Assembly: GCA_045637425.1 (NCBI GenBank)
Contig: JAZTZL010000026.1
Span: forward strand, 1 to 40,435
Length of the DNA stretch: 40,435 bases
DNA from: CAJGBR01 sp045637425
GTDB lineage: Bacteria; Bacteroidota; Bacteroidia; Bacteroidales; Rikenellaceae
Reading direction: 5' to 3'
This document shows, piece by piece, positions 9,035 through 17,600 of this stretch (within the stretch, counting starts at the first letter, position 1; the number at the start of each line of letters is the position of its first letter). The position numbers and the translations under genes were made by a program. The notes beneath the pieces are model-generated. The model saw only the letters and a list, made by a program, of their open reading frames with translations. It was not told where the DNA came from and ran no database searches.

Positions 9035-10268
9035 TTTCGGATAGGTATAAGAGTGTTGAACTATTCTGCGGGCGGAACATCTCTTGGGCAGTCTGCATAA
9101 TCTCCTGCGCAGTCACCGAACGATATATTCCCACTTCACGATTAATCAGGTCTGTATCCTCCATCATAGAGTAAAAACCGAGATTCATCGCCTTGTTCAT
9201 AATATTTATATCGCCAAACGTAGCGCCCGTTTCATACTTATTTTTCACCTTTTCGAGCTCGTAATCACTCACGGGCACACTTTTCAGCTCTTCGAGTTCA
9301 GCCAACAGAGCCTCCTCCACTTCGGCCGGAGTGTGTCCCTGCGCAACGTGTCCCGTAATGACAAACAGACCAGGGTCCTGGTCGCCCGTGATGTATGCAT
9401 TCACACTTGTACAGAGTCTGCGTTTCTGCACCAGACGGGTGTAGAGTCGCGATGAGTTGCCATTCGACAGCAGGTCGCTGATAACGTCAGAGATGTGGAA
9501 TTGACGGCTTTTGCGCTCGGCCATATGATACGCAATTGTAACCACCGAGACGGGCACCGAACGCACTACGCATTCACGTCTGGGTTCGGTTTGTTCAGGT
9601 TCTTGCGCGATGGGTGTAATCTGCACACCACTCGGAGCAATATCACCAAACCATTTGTCCACTTTATCGAACATTGTTTCATAGTCACAATCGGCCACGA
9701 TGCTCAGTATCGCGTTGTCAGGCGAGTAGTACCGTTCATAGAATTGAGTTACCTCATCTAACGTAGCACCTGCGATATGTTCGGGCGTCATACCGATTGT
9801 ACTCCATCTGTATGGGTGCACTTTATATGCCATCGGACGCATAATCAACCACAGGTCACCGTATGGTTGGTTAAGGTATCTCTGATTAAACTCTTCGATT
9901 ACGACCTTACGCTGAACATCTAACGAATGGTCGTTTATGTTTAGCCACTTCATACGGTCGCTCTCGAGCCACAGTGCAGTCTCGATATTCGAAGTTGGCA
10001 GTGTCACATAGTAGTCTGTGTAGTCGGCATTTGTGAATGCGTTATTCTCGCCACAGGCAAGTTGCACGGGCAAGTCGAAATCGGGCACGTGTCGGCTACC
10101 CGAGAACATCAGATGCTCAAACAAGTGAGCAAATCCCGTTCTTTGCGGCGACTCGTTTTTCGAGCCTACGCGGTAGATGAGATTCACAGCAGCCAGCGGC
10201 GTAGAACTATCCCGATGAACAATGACTCTCAATCCGTTATCAAGCGTTTTCTCTTTATATTCTATCAT
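9021..10268 (-). CDS. M16-family zinc peptidase, catalytic subunit
   Basis: This 415-residue protein carries the inverted zinc motif HLFEH at residues 48-52 and the distal glutamate in VVIEEFNQR (E125/E126), about 74 residues later, as in active M16 peptidases. The C-terminal M16 domain lies at about 175-360. I chose the ATG at 10268, 13 bases after the mtgA stop; an alternative TTG at 10295 would overlap mtgA. It sits directly before the inactive M16 subunit, with a 14-base overlap, which supports co-translation of the two chains as a heterodimer that degrades peptides. No obvious signal peptide is present. Confidence 0.93.
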   Translation of the reverse strand: MIEYKEKTLDNGLRVIVHRDSSTPLAAVNLIYRVGSKNESPQRTGFAHLFEHLMFSGSRHVPDFDLPVQLACGENNAFTNADYTDYYVTLPTSNIETALWLESDRMKWLNINDHSLDVQRKVVIEEFNQRYLNQPYGDLWLIMRPMAYKVHPYRWSTIGMTPEHIAGATLDEVTQFYERYYSPDNAILSIVADCDYETMFDKVDKWFGDIAPSGVQITPIAQEPEQTEPRRECVVRSVPVSVVTIAYHMAERKSRQFHISDVISDLLSNGNSSRLYTRLVQKRRLCTSVNAYITGDQDPGLFVITGHVAQGHTPAEVEEALLAELEELKSVPVSDYELEKVKNKYETGATFGDINIMNKAMNLGFYSMMEDTDLINREVGIYRSVTAQEIMQTAQEMFRPQNSSTLLYLSENDAK

Positions 10269-10281
10269 ATTTTCAACTTTA

Positions 10282-10962
10282 TCAATCGAGTTCAATTTTT
10301 CCGATACGGCTCATCAGACGTCTGATTTGCGCCGCTCGTGAGACCATATATTTCGATGGATTTCCGATATTTCTGACTCTCGGGTTTGGCAACACTGCCG
10401 CAATCATCGAGGCTTCATAAGCATTGAGTTGCGACGCATCTTTTTTGTAATATTTCCGAGCAGCACCCTGCACTCCATAAACATTCACGCCCGTTTCGAT
10501 AACATTTAGATATACCTCCATAATCCGCTCCTTTCCCCAAAATAACTCAATGAGCAACGTGAACCACGTCTCGACCCCCTTTCTGAACCAGGTTCTTGAC
10601 GGAAGACAGAATACATTTTTGGCAGTCTGCTGAGTTATCGTACTACCACCTCTGAGCCTCTTCCCACGACGGTTTTCCTTCATAGCCTGCTTTATTGCAT
10701 CGTAGTCCAATCCGTAATGCTCCATAAAATTGTTGTCTTCAGTAGATATTACTGCCTTAATCATCAGCGGGTTAATCTTTTCAATTGGCACCCAGCGACT
10801 GCTGAACGACAATCCGGCCTCAGGCAAATTCTCAAACAGTCGAATCACCTTTAGCGGCGTAACGGTTACGGGTATATACTTGTACAATAGGACTGCTCCC
10901 ACCGACCAGACAATGAATACTATCGCTACATAAATCACCAATCTCAACAAATACTTAATCAT
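10282..10962 (-). CDS. mtgA: Monofunctional peptidoglycan glycosyltransferase
   Basis: This 226-residue GT51 enzyme polymerises lipid II into glycan strands. It has an N-terminal membrane anchor (about residues 7-29), the catalytic glutamate E75 in VISTEDNNF, the second motif GGSTITQQTAKN (105-116), and RIMEVYLNVIE further on. There is no transpeptidase domain, and the length is normal for MtgA. Its ATG overlaps the stop of the DUF4435 gene as ATGA (10959-10962), so translation of the two is probably coupled. It is followed after 13 bases by the M16 pair. Confidence 0.95.
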   Translation of the reverse strand: MIKYLLRLVIYVAIVFIVWSVGAVLLYKYIPVTVTPLKVIRLFENLPEAGLSFSSRWVPIEKINPLMIKAVISTEDNNFMEHYGLDYDAIKQAMKENRRGKRLRGGSTITQQTAKNVFCLPSRTWFRKGVETWFTLLIELFWGKERIMEVYLNVIETGVNVYGVQGAARKYYKKDASQLNAYEASMIAAVLPNPRVRNIGNPSKYMVSRAAQIRRLMSRIGKIELD

Positions 10963-11969
10963 TGTCTTCGTGTGGATTTATTTAGATTTTCTACAAAACG
11001 TTTCAGGTCTTGTTTGATGTATTGGTATTGGATACAATCGCGATAACCGCTACTTGTCTGCAACACTTCATCGACATTCTTCAGCGAATTGTTATAACTG
11101 CTGAGTTCATTTTTCAGAGTTCTGCCGCGCTGGGTACTGTTCGAAATAATGGTGAGCATATTTTCTTTCAGCCTTGCGCAGACGCTTTTTAGTGCTACGA
11201 GTACCACGTTATCCTTTAGCGTATGCCCCTGCATATACATATAGCAATTCTCGGGCACGACATTGTATTGCAATTTAAGTTGCTCGGCAAATTTTTCGAT
11301 ATGTGCCGGGTAGTCAGGAAAATCTCTTTCGAGGAATTTGAGTTTCGAACTGACCTGTCGTCCCACCCATTCGACCGTAGCCTTTCCGTGATTGTTTATA
11401 TCGACATAGTGCAATTTAACTACGTTTCTGAACTCACTGAGCGTAAATGCCTTTTCATTTGAGTTATATGCCGAATATGCATACCACAGAAATACGGGAT
11501 ATATTGTTCGCGAGTAGTTTTCAATAAATTGTTCGAAATCGAATAACATCGAGTCATTCTTGGTTGCCTGCACACAAACCGAATGCAGTCCTCCCGAATA
11601 GCAAATCAGGTTCTCAATCGAGTAGGCATAGGTATGGAATATGAATGGCAACTGATTGACCATTCTCGAGCGTTCGGTATGGTTTCCGAATAACCAGTCG
11701 AAATCGCTGTCGATACACAGAATCATATTTTCGCCTATGTCTGGCACCATTTTCAGCACTACGTTTTTACCCTTTGCCAAATCATCTCTGACCGGCACGC
11801 TGATTTCAAATCTCAAATTCTCGTCTTCGAAATCATCGAGCAGCCTACGCCAAAAGGCTATATCGTCATACCCCTCGACATAAACCCTGATTGTACGCAC
11901 ACGCCCCCCTCGGAGCGCATTCGCAGCCCCGAAATATTCAGAGTTTATATTTTCAACAAGTTTTTTCAT
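10959..11969 (-). CDS. DUF4435 protein with TOPRIM-type active site (AriB-like)
   Basis: This 336-residue protein matches DUF4435. The N-terminal region has a TOPRIM signature: E32 in RVYVEGYDD, then D87 and D89 (with D91) in ILCIDSDFDW. These acidic residues form the metal site of OLD/TOPRIM nucleases. In the PARIS anti-phage system the DUF4435 subunit AriB is the toxic effector, held by the ATPase AriA. Here an ABC-type ATPase gene lies 43 bases upstream on the same strand, so the pair has the PARIS layout. Its stop overlaps the mtgA start (ATGA). The sequence looks intact and the acidic residues are kept, so it may be an active nuclease. A housekeeping role is also possible, and the name DUF4435 is more certain than the function. 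Confidence 0.85.
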   Translation of the reverse strand: MKKLVENINSEYFGAANALRGGRVRTIRVYVEGYDDIAFWRRLLDDFEDENLRFEISVPVRDDLAKGKNVVLKMVPDIGENMILCIDSDFDWLFGNHTERSRMVNQLPFIFHTYAYSIENLICYSGGLHSVCVQATKNDSMLFDFEQFIENYSRTIYPVFLWYAYSAYNSNEKAFTLSEFRNVVKLHYVDINNHGKATVEWVGRQVSSKLKFLERDFPDYPAHIEKFAEQLKLQYNVVPENCYMYMQGHTLKDNVVLVALKSVCARLKENMLTIISNSTQRGRTLKNELSSYNNSLKNVDEVLQTSSGYRDCIQYQYIKQDLKRFVENLNKSTRRQ

Positions 11970-12012
11970 TTGATTTTCCGCAGTTTCCCCCTACTCTATT
12001 GCCAATTAAGGA

Positions 12013-12870
12013 TTAATCTTCCACCAAGTCGTTAATCTCTTTGACGTGCTCCAGCCAGCCATTCATAACCATAGCGGGCGAATGGGTAGCCATAATAATC
12101 TGGATATTCGGATTGAGTTCGAGTATTGACTCGAGCAAAATCTTCTGCCAATCGAAGTGCAACGAAATTTCGGGCTCGTCCATCAGCATAATGGTAGGTT
12201 TCTGATCCTGACACAGAACCGTAGTCAGAATATAAAGCAGCTGCTTTTCACCCGCCGAGAGTTTATATGGAGAGATTACAATATCGCCCGAACGCCCCTT
12301 CAGGTAGAATGATAACTCCTCACTATCTCGATTGACACGCTTACCCGTCTGTTGGAACAGGCGGTCCAACATATCGTAGTAGGCGGTCTTTACGGCCATC
12401 ACCTTATTGATTTCACTTTGCTCGACATTTCCTTGCAACATATCGAGCAACATCTTTCCCTGCTTGATTTGGAACGAGAGGAATTTGCGCTGCAAGATAT
12501 AGAGATTCCAGTCCATATCTGTTCTGACCTCGCCATCGGAGAGTCGCTGCAGCGTTTCGAGTTCCTTGAGCGTAACATCGAACGTGCTGATTACATCAAT
12601 CGGACAGGCTACATCACCCGTTTGTTGATTTGCAGTTATTCTTGCACCGTTATCAAACTCTATTGCTACCGAGTCGATGACACGTTTCTCCTCGCCGATG
12701 TTCTTTTTGTTGAGCAGCAGCGATGCGAGATTCTTTATCACCGTACTTTTACCGCTGCCGTTTATACCCGACAGGATATTGATGTGTCGGTTGAGACTCC
12801 AGATGATATTGAAGTTGTGCAACAGACCTTTGACTTCGACTTTAGTGATATATTCGGGACTACGTTCCAT
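12013..12870 (-). CDS. ABC-type AAA ATPase (AAA_15/AAA_21-like), AriA-like partner of DUF4435
   Basis: This 285-residue ATPase has Walker A GINGSGKST at residues 35-43, the ABC signature LSAGEKQ at 204-210, Walker B IMLMDEPEISLH at 227-238 (D231, E232) and the H-loop THS at 262-264. It is of the SMC/OLD type, not a transporter subunit. The helical insertion between the nucleotide-binding halves is short, so the protein is much smaller than OLD-family ATPases with a fused TOPRIM domain. Here the TOPRIM part is encoded separately by the next gene. I chose the ATG at 12870; a TTG at 12876 is a weaker alternative. It is the first gene of the seven-gene minus-strand operon, with a -7-like box 22 bases upstream. 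Confidence 0.87.
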   Translation of the reverse strand: MERSPEYITKVEVKGLLHNFNIIWSLNRHINILSGINGSGKSTVIKNLASLLLNKKNIGEEKRVIDSVAIEFDNGARITANQQTGDVACPIDVISTFDVTLKELETLQRLSDGEVRTDMDWNLYILQRKFLSFQIKQGKMLLDMLQGNVEQSEINKVMAVKTAYYDMLDRLFQQTGKRVNRDSEELSFYLKGRSGDIVISPYKLSAGEKQLLYILTTVLCQDQKPTIMLMDEPEISLHFDWQKILLESILELNPNIQIIMATHSPAMVMNGWLEHVKEINDLVED

Positions 12871-12892
12871 AACCAACAGTTTTTTCGTACTA

Positions 12893-12900
12893 CAAATTTA
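12893..12900 (-). promoter_or_regulatory. Candidate -7 box for the ATPase-DUF4435-mtgA operon
   Basis: Read on the minus strand the bases are TAAATTTG, a full match to TAnnTTTG, ending 22 bases before the ATG at 12870. No TTTG is found 19-21 bases further upstream, so only half of the consensus is present. Confidence 0.4.
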
Positions 12901-12943
12901 GCGAAATTTTCGCGACCGAATAATAATTTATCTCAAAACTTTC

Positions 12944-12951
12944 TATCTTTG
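12944..12951 (+). promoter_or_regulatory. Candidate -7 box for yitT
   Basis: TATCTTTG matches TAnnTTTG fully and lies 20 bases before the start codon of the YitT gene. The expected TTTG at -33 is not visible. It is divergent from the candidate box of the ATPase operon; the two lie in a 101-base intergenic region. Confidence 0.45.
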
Positions 12952-12971
12952 TTGCAATAAAGATTATCAAA

Positions 12972-13889
12972 ATGAGCGATACAATTAAACCTAACCTTCT
13001 TAAAGGCAACATTTTCAACGAGATAAAATCATATTTTATTATTTCGTTGGGTCTGATTATTTATGCATTCGCGTGGGTGTGCATTCTTGCCCCGGCAAAG
13101 ATGGTCGGTGGCGGAGCAAGTGGTATTGCGTTGATTATACAAGAGGCTACGGGATTGCCGATGGGTCTTGGATTTTTGATTATCAATGCCATACTGCTGA
13201 TAATAGCCATAATTCTGATTGGGCCGAAATTTGGTGTCAAGACCATTTTCGCAATCATATTTATTTCAATCGCAATGTCCGTTATGCAGAAATATGTACC
13301 TGCGGACATTCTCAATCTGAACAATGACAAGTTATTGTCGGCGATACTCGGGGGCGTACTCACGGGTATTGGCGTAACGCTCTGTCTGATGCAAGGTGGC
13401 AGTTCAGGGGGTACGGATATTGTTGCGATGTTGGTTACAAAGTTTTTCAATGTGAATTTGGGACGTGTCTATATGGTGAGCGATATGTTGATCATCGGCA
13501 GTTCATTCTTTGTATTCGACATCAATGCGATAATCTATGGTTTCATAACCGTAGGGGTATTCAGTTACGCGGTAGATTGGATGATGGCGGGTCCGAAGCA
13601 GTCGATGCAACTGTTTATCATTACTAAGAAGCCCGACTTGCTGGCCGAGCAGATTTCGGTCAATCTGAAACGCGGAGTTACCATACTCAACGGCGAGGGC
13701 TGGTTTACTAAGGAGCCCGTCCGCGTACTGATGGTAGTTTGCCGCCGCGCACAGGTAGTCACGCTGCATCGTCTGATAAATGCCATAGACAAGGACGCCT
13801 TTGTTACGACGAGTGCCGTTACGAGCGTCTATGGGCGAGGATTTGAATATATGCGATTCAAGAACAAAGAGAACGAACTCCCACAATAA
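12972..13889 (+). CDS. YitT family membrane protein (DUF161 + DUF2179)
   Basis: This 305-residue protein has about five to six hydrophobic segments in the first 200 residues (for example about 20-44, 60-82, 88-108, 120-138 and 160-190) and a soluble C-terminal DUF2179 domain (about 220-290). The glycine-rich VGGGASGIALI and GGSSGGTDIVA segments are typical of the family. These are inner-membrane proteins of unknown transport role. It stands alone, divergent from the ATPase operon and followed by its own terminator. Confidence 0.92.
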   Translation: MSDTIKPNLLKGNIFNEIKSYFIISLGLIIYAFAWVCILAPAKMVGGGASGIALIIQEATGLPMGLGFLIINAILLIIAIILIGPKFGVKTIFAIIFISIAMSVMQKYVPADILNLNNDKLLSAILGGVLTGIGVTLCLMQGGSSGGTDIVAMLVTKFFNVNLGRVYMVSDMLIIGSSFFVFDINAIIYGFITVGVFSYAVDWMMAGPKQSMQLFIITKKPDLLAEQISVNLKRGVTILNGEGWFTKEPVRVLMVVCRRAQVVTLHRLINAIDKDAFVTTSAVTSVYGRGFEYMRFKNKENELPQ

Positions 13890-13895
13890 ACAACG

Positions 13896-13930
13896 ACTCC
13901 CGACTCTTTCTCAGAATCGGGAGTTTTTTT
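13896..13930 (+). terminator. Rho-independent terminator after yitT
   Basis: An 8-bp perfect stem pairs ACTCCCGA (13896-13903) with TCGGGAGT (13917-13924), followed by a run of T to 13930. The minus-strand side has no U-tract, so it works for the plus-strand transcript only. Confidence 0.88.
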
Positions 13931-13940
13931 AGTTTACTGT

Positions 13941-14567
13941 TTAATATCCGAAAGGATTTGAATTCAATTTTTTTAGATATTTTTCATACTCTTCACCGCC
14001 AAGTTCTCTGAAATATTTCATACGACCTTGGACATCTTTGTTTGCCTTAAACTCATCAAACTTAGCTTTAACCTCATCATATTTATCAGGCTCAATGACC
14101 AGTACAAACCTCTTGTCATAAGAGATAACACCAGGACGTGTATTTTCAACAGCAACAGACACCTCCATTGATTTTTCGGGAGTTACCTCTACAATCCACT
14201 CACCCTTTTGTAAATCTTTGGGCATTGCCATTGGATTATCCGAATGACCTTTAACGAGTTTTAAACTAAAGACTCTACGAGGGTCAAATGAGAATTTAAT
14301 TCTGAAAGATTCTCCTTTTTTAACATAGTCGCGGTCATTAATAGAACCGTATGTACCTTCTTCTGGTGTCAGTTTGTAGTTGTCAAATTTTTCTTGCGCA
14401 GTCATATTTTGTTTAACTACTTTAGGTTCTGCACGTTTCGGCTTTAACGATTCCGTACGATTGGGCTTTATCGTTTTACCGCGAAGGTCCAAAATACCGC
14501 CACTTTGCGAATAACCTGATGAAATCCCCAACACCAGCATTAAGCCGATAAAAACTAATCTCTTCAT
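13941..14567 (-). CDS. Exported hypothetical protein
   Basis: This 208-residue protein begins with a clear signal peptide (MKRLVFIG, hydrophobic core, then GYSQ, with likely cleavage near residue 20). After a basic, proline- and lysine-rich linker there is a beta-rich middle (about 75-165), then a charged helical C-terminus ending in NPFGY. There is no lipobox cysteine at the cleavage site and no known catalytic motif, so it is probably periplasmic. It follows tamB on the same strand after 91 bases and has its own candidate promoter. I do not recognise the family. Confidence 0.75.
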   Translation of the reverse strand: MKRLVFIGLMLVLGISSGYSQSGGILDLRGKTIKPNRTESLKPKRAEPKVVKQNMTAQEKFDNYKLTPEEGTYGSINDRDYVKKGESFRIKFSFDPRRVFSLKLVKGHSDNPMAMPKDLQKGEWIVEVTPEKSMEVSVAVENTRPGVISYDKRFVLVIEPDKYDEVKAKFDEFKANKDVQGRMKYFRELGGEEYEKYLKKLNSNPFGY

Positions 14568-14580
14568 ATTTATTATTATT

Positions 14581-14613
14581 TAAAGTTAATTTTTTTCATA
14601 TTTGCGCTTGCAA
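14581..14613 (-). promoter_or_regulatory. Weak candidate promoter for the exported hypothetical protein
   Basis: On the minus strand TAACTTTA (14588-14581) fits TAnnTTTG apart from its last base and lies 13 bases before the start codon. A TTG at 14613-14611 lies 22 bases upstream of it, slightly further than the preferred 19-21. Confidence 0.35.
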
Positions 14614-14658
14614 GATATAAATTAAAAATATAAAATACAAATAATTAGACTAAAAAGT

Positions 14659-17600
14659 TTAATCAAATTTTGTCTGCACAGAATCGGCTCTTTGTTGAGT
14701 CTTTTTGATTTCACGTTCGCGACGTTTTCTGCCGAACAGTTCGCGGAATTTATTGAAGTCTTCTTGATAGTAGAAACCGACACCACTCTCTTGCAGACCT
14801 TGCGACTCGTCAAAGCGGTTCACCGAACGGGTAAATACCCTTGCGCGCAACTTGCCACTTCGGTCGAGCAACCACGTCAGGAAGAAATTACCAGTCAAGT
14901 TGTTCGAATTGTTATTCATCACCGACTTATTGTCCTCCAATTCGTAATTACCCTCGATGTCGAGTTGCAATCTGTCATCGAATATATTTGTCGAAAATGC
15001 TATGTCAATTTCGCTTGTCGTATTTTTAGTATCGTCTTTAGGGTGATACTTGATACCGATGTTGTACTTGTCATTCGATATCCAGTTGCTCAGCTGGTTC
15101 GACAAGAACTCAAAGCCCGTAGCAGCAGTCGTAGCCGCACCAATGTTAGTAGAACTTGAATTGTTGTCGGTGTAAAAACTACCCTTGAGCAGCAGCCACA
15201 TAAACTGCGTAGCCTTCATCTCCTGTGTATTCAGATTATACTGAACGATGCTTTGTGTTTCGGTATCGGCATTCGGAGCCACAACATCAAACGTGATTGT
15301 TGGTTGCGACAATCGGTCGGTCAGGCTGATGATACAATCCACGGGAATCTTGCGCTCGTAATCAGAAGAATTTTCACCCACAACCAAAGGCGCAATCGAA
15401 GTCTTTACGCTATACACAGCTTTGATATCCAACAGCGCATCAATCGGGTCACCCGTCCACTGAATCGTACTACCCACATCTATGGTAAAGAGTCTATTGA
15501 TGATATTTCTCAGCGTGAACAGATAGCTACCCTCGGTGATTCGATAGTCACCTACCATATTGAATACGTTATTTTTAGGATTGATATAAAGATTCAGCTG
15601 ACCCTCGCCGCGCCCTTTGATGATATCCCCTACTTTGGGGTCAATGAGCAACTGCACCTGTGTATTGGGTCGGACATTGATTGCCATATTTATATCGAGT
15701 CCCGAAGATGAACTTTGACGTTGTTGAGCTGCCCGCTGAGCCATCATTCTGCGACGAGCCAACGAATTGGCGACATCATTATTATTCCCACTGAGTGCAC
15801 GTTGCCAGATTACGAAATCGCTTGTCGAGGCAGTTTCAATTCTGTCGCTCAGTGGCATATAGAATTCGGAGTTGTTTTCTGTCGTAGCCGCTACGTTCAT
15901 CGTAACCCGACCCGGACGTCCCGAAATTTCGACTGCACCCGATGCAAATATTTTTCCATAAAACAGACTATTATCCTCGCTCGTAGTATTGAGTGCGAGC
16001 ATCTGCTGTGGCAATACCTTGATGTCGTATGTCAGTCGCTTGAAGTAGTCGTGCTTGAAGTCAAGATCCAACAATCCTACACCATTAGCCCCATCACTCA
16101 CCGATGCACCCTTCATATAAAAACCTTTTTCATCGAATATCATCTTACCGCTTGCCGAGTACGTCACTTTCGTAAAATCTACCGTAGCATCAAATTTCGG
16201 CACTTCGACAAAACCTTCGAGTTTAGGTTTATTACCTGCTCCTGAGAGGCTCAATTCAGCACGCCCCACACCCTTGATATTCTTCAGGACTCCGTCGAGA
16301 ATCGGCTGCAACAGCCCAAAATCAACGTGCGGGAGATTGACATTGAAATCATATACCTGTCCTTGTGGAGAATAGCCACCCGAAATAAGACGTTGTTTCG
16401 ACTCGTTATCCAACGTAACCGAGACTCTATTAGTTCGTTCGTCCCAAAAACTTCTCAGACGGCTGTTTTCGAATGTAATATCATTCACCGCCAACTCGCT
16501 TATTCTGATATCCGAGTACAAGTATTTTCTGCTGTTATTGACGTGAATCAACAATTTTCCGTCGAGCAATCCGTTGAAATTGTAGCCCATTCTGCTCACA
16601 AAGCGCGACAGAGGTGCAATGCTGAATTTATTAAGGTCGAAATATAGCGTACCGACATCATATCGGGGATAATAACCCGTTACGGTCAGTTTTTGATCGC
16701 GGTTGCTCATCAGGAATTCTGACACTCTTATTCCGTTGTGTTCCAGATAAATCGGACCCGATTCAATCAACCACGTATCATCTTCCATAGCCAGCATCGA
16801 CTGCTTGAAATCGACCGTCAGCCGAGCCTTGCCCAGCGAATCACGCCCGAAGAGAGCCTCGGTATTTACCATTGCCGAGGTGCGATACATCGTATCTCGA
16901 AATCCGACCGAAAGTTTCAACAGGTTATTTTTCACACCGCCCATAAGGTTGAACTCGGGCATATCCTGTCCCCCCACCAAAATATCGTCAGCACGTGCAA
17001 AAAGCGTAATCGAATCGGCATCATTTCGACAATTCAATCGAATATTTTCCACATAAAGGTTCTCCTTCTGAATGAATTTCGAATTGACATTCAGCGCGAA
17101 CTTATCCAATTCGGGATTGAACGTGAATAGCAATTCTGTACCTTCAGCGAGTTCCAATCCAGGCACAAATATTCCTGCCACGTTGTTAGCCTCCTTGACA
17201 TCTACGTCCAACATATAGTAGGCCAAATCGGGATTTTCAACCATTTCTTCACTTCTCGCTTTATCCGAAATAACTCGTTTATCAGCAAGTAGCGGTATGT
17301 AATTGAGCAGCGTATTGTTCAGATAATCAAACATTTTATTGTAACTCAATCTGCCTCTGAATTCAACATCGGCGAAATCCGAATTCATTGACAAGAGTTT
17401 GCTGTCTGCACTATTTTCAGCCTTGAGATGCACCTCGCCCGTTCTCACTGTGTCTATATGATTGATATAGACCATATTGTATATTCGAGCTGAACCATTG
17501 ATATCGTCCATTTTTGTACCTACGGCTTGGGCTACGAGATTGCATCGCAGTTGTGAGATTGAGTCACGCTTATTGATATTCAATTTTTTGAGATTGGCGT

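Noticed and set aside
10081..10100. Further CACGTG palindromes (also near 8550 and 16992) as extra parS sites.
   Set aside because: Only the central six to eight bases match; the flanks do not extend the palindrome, and such short matches are expected by chance.
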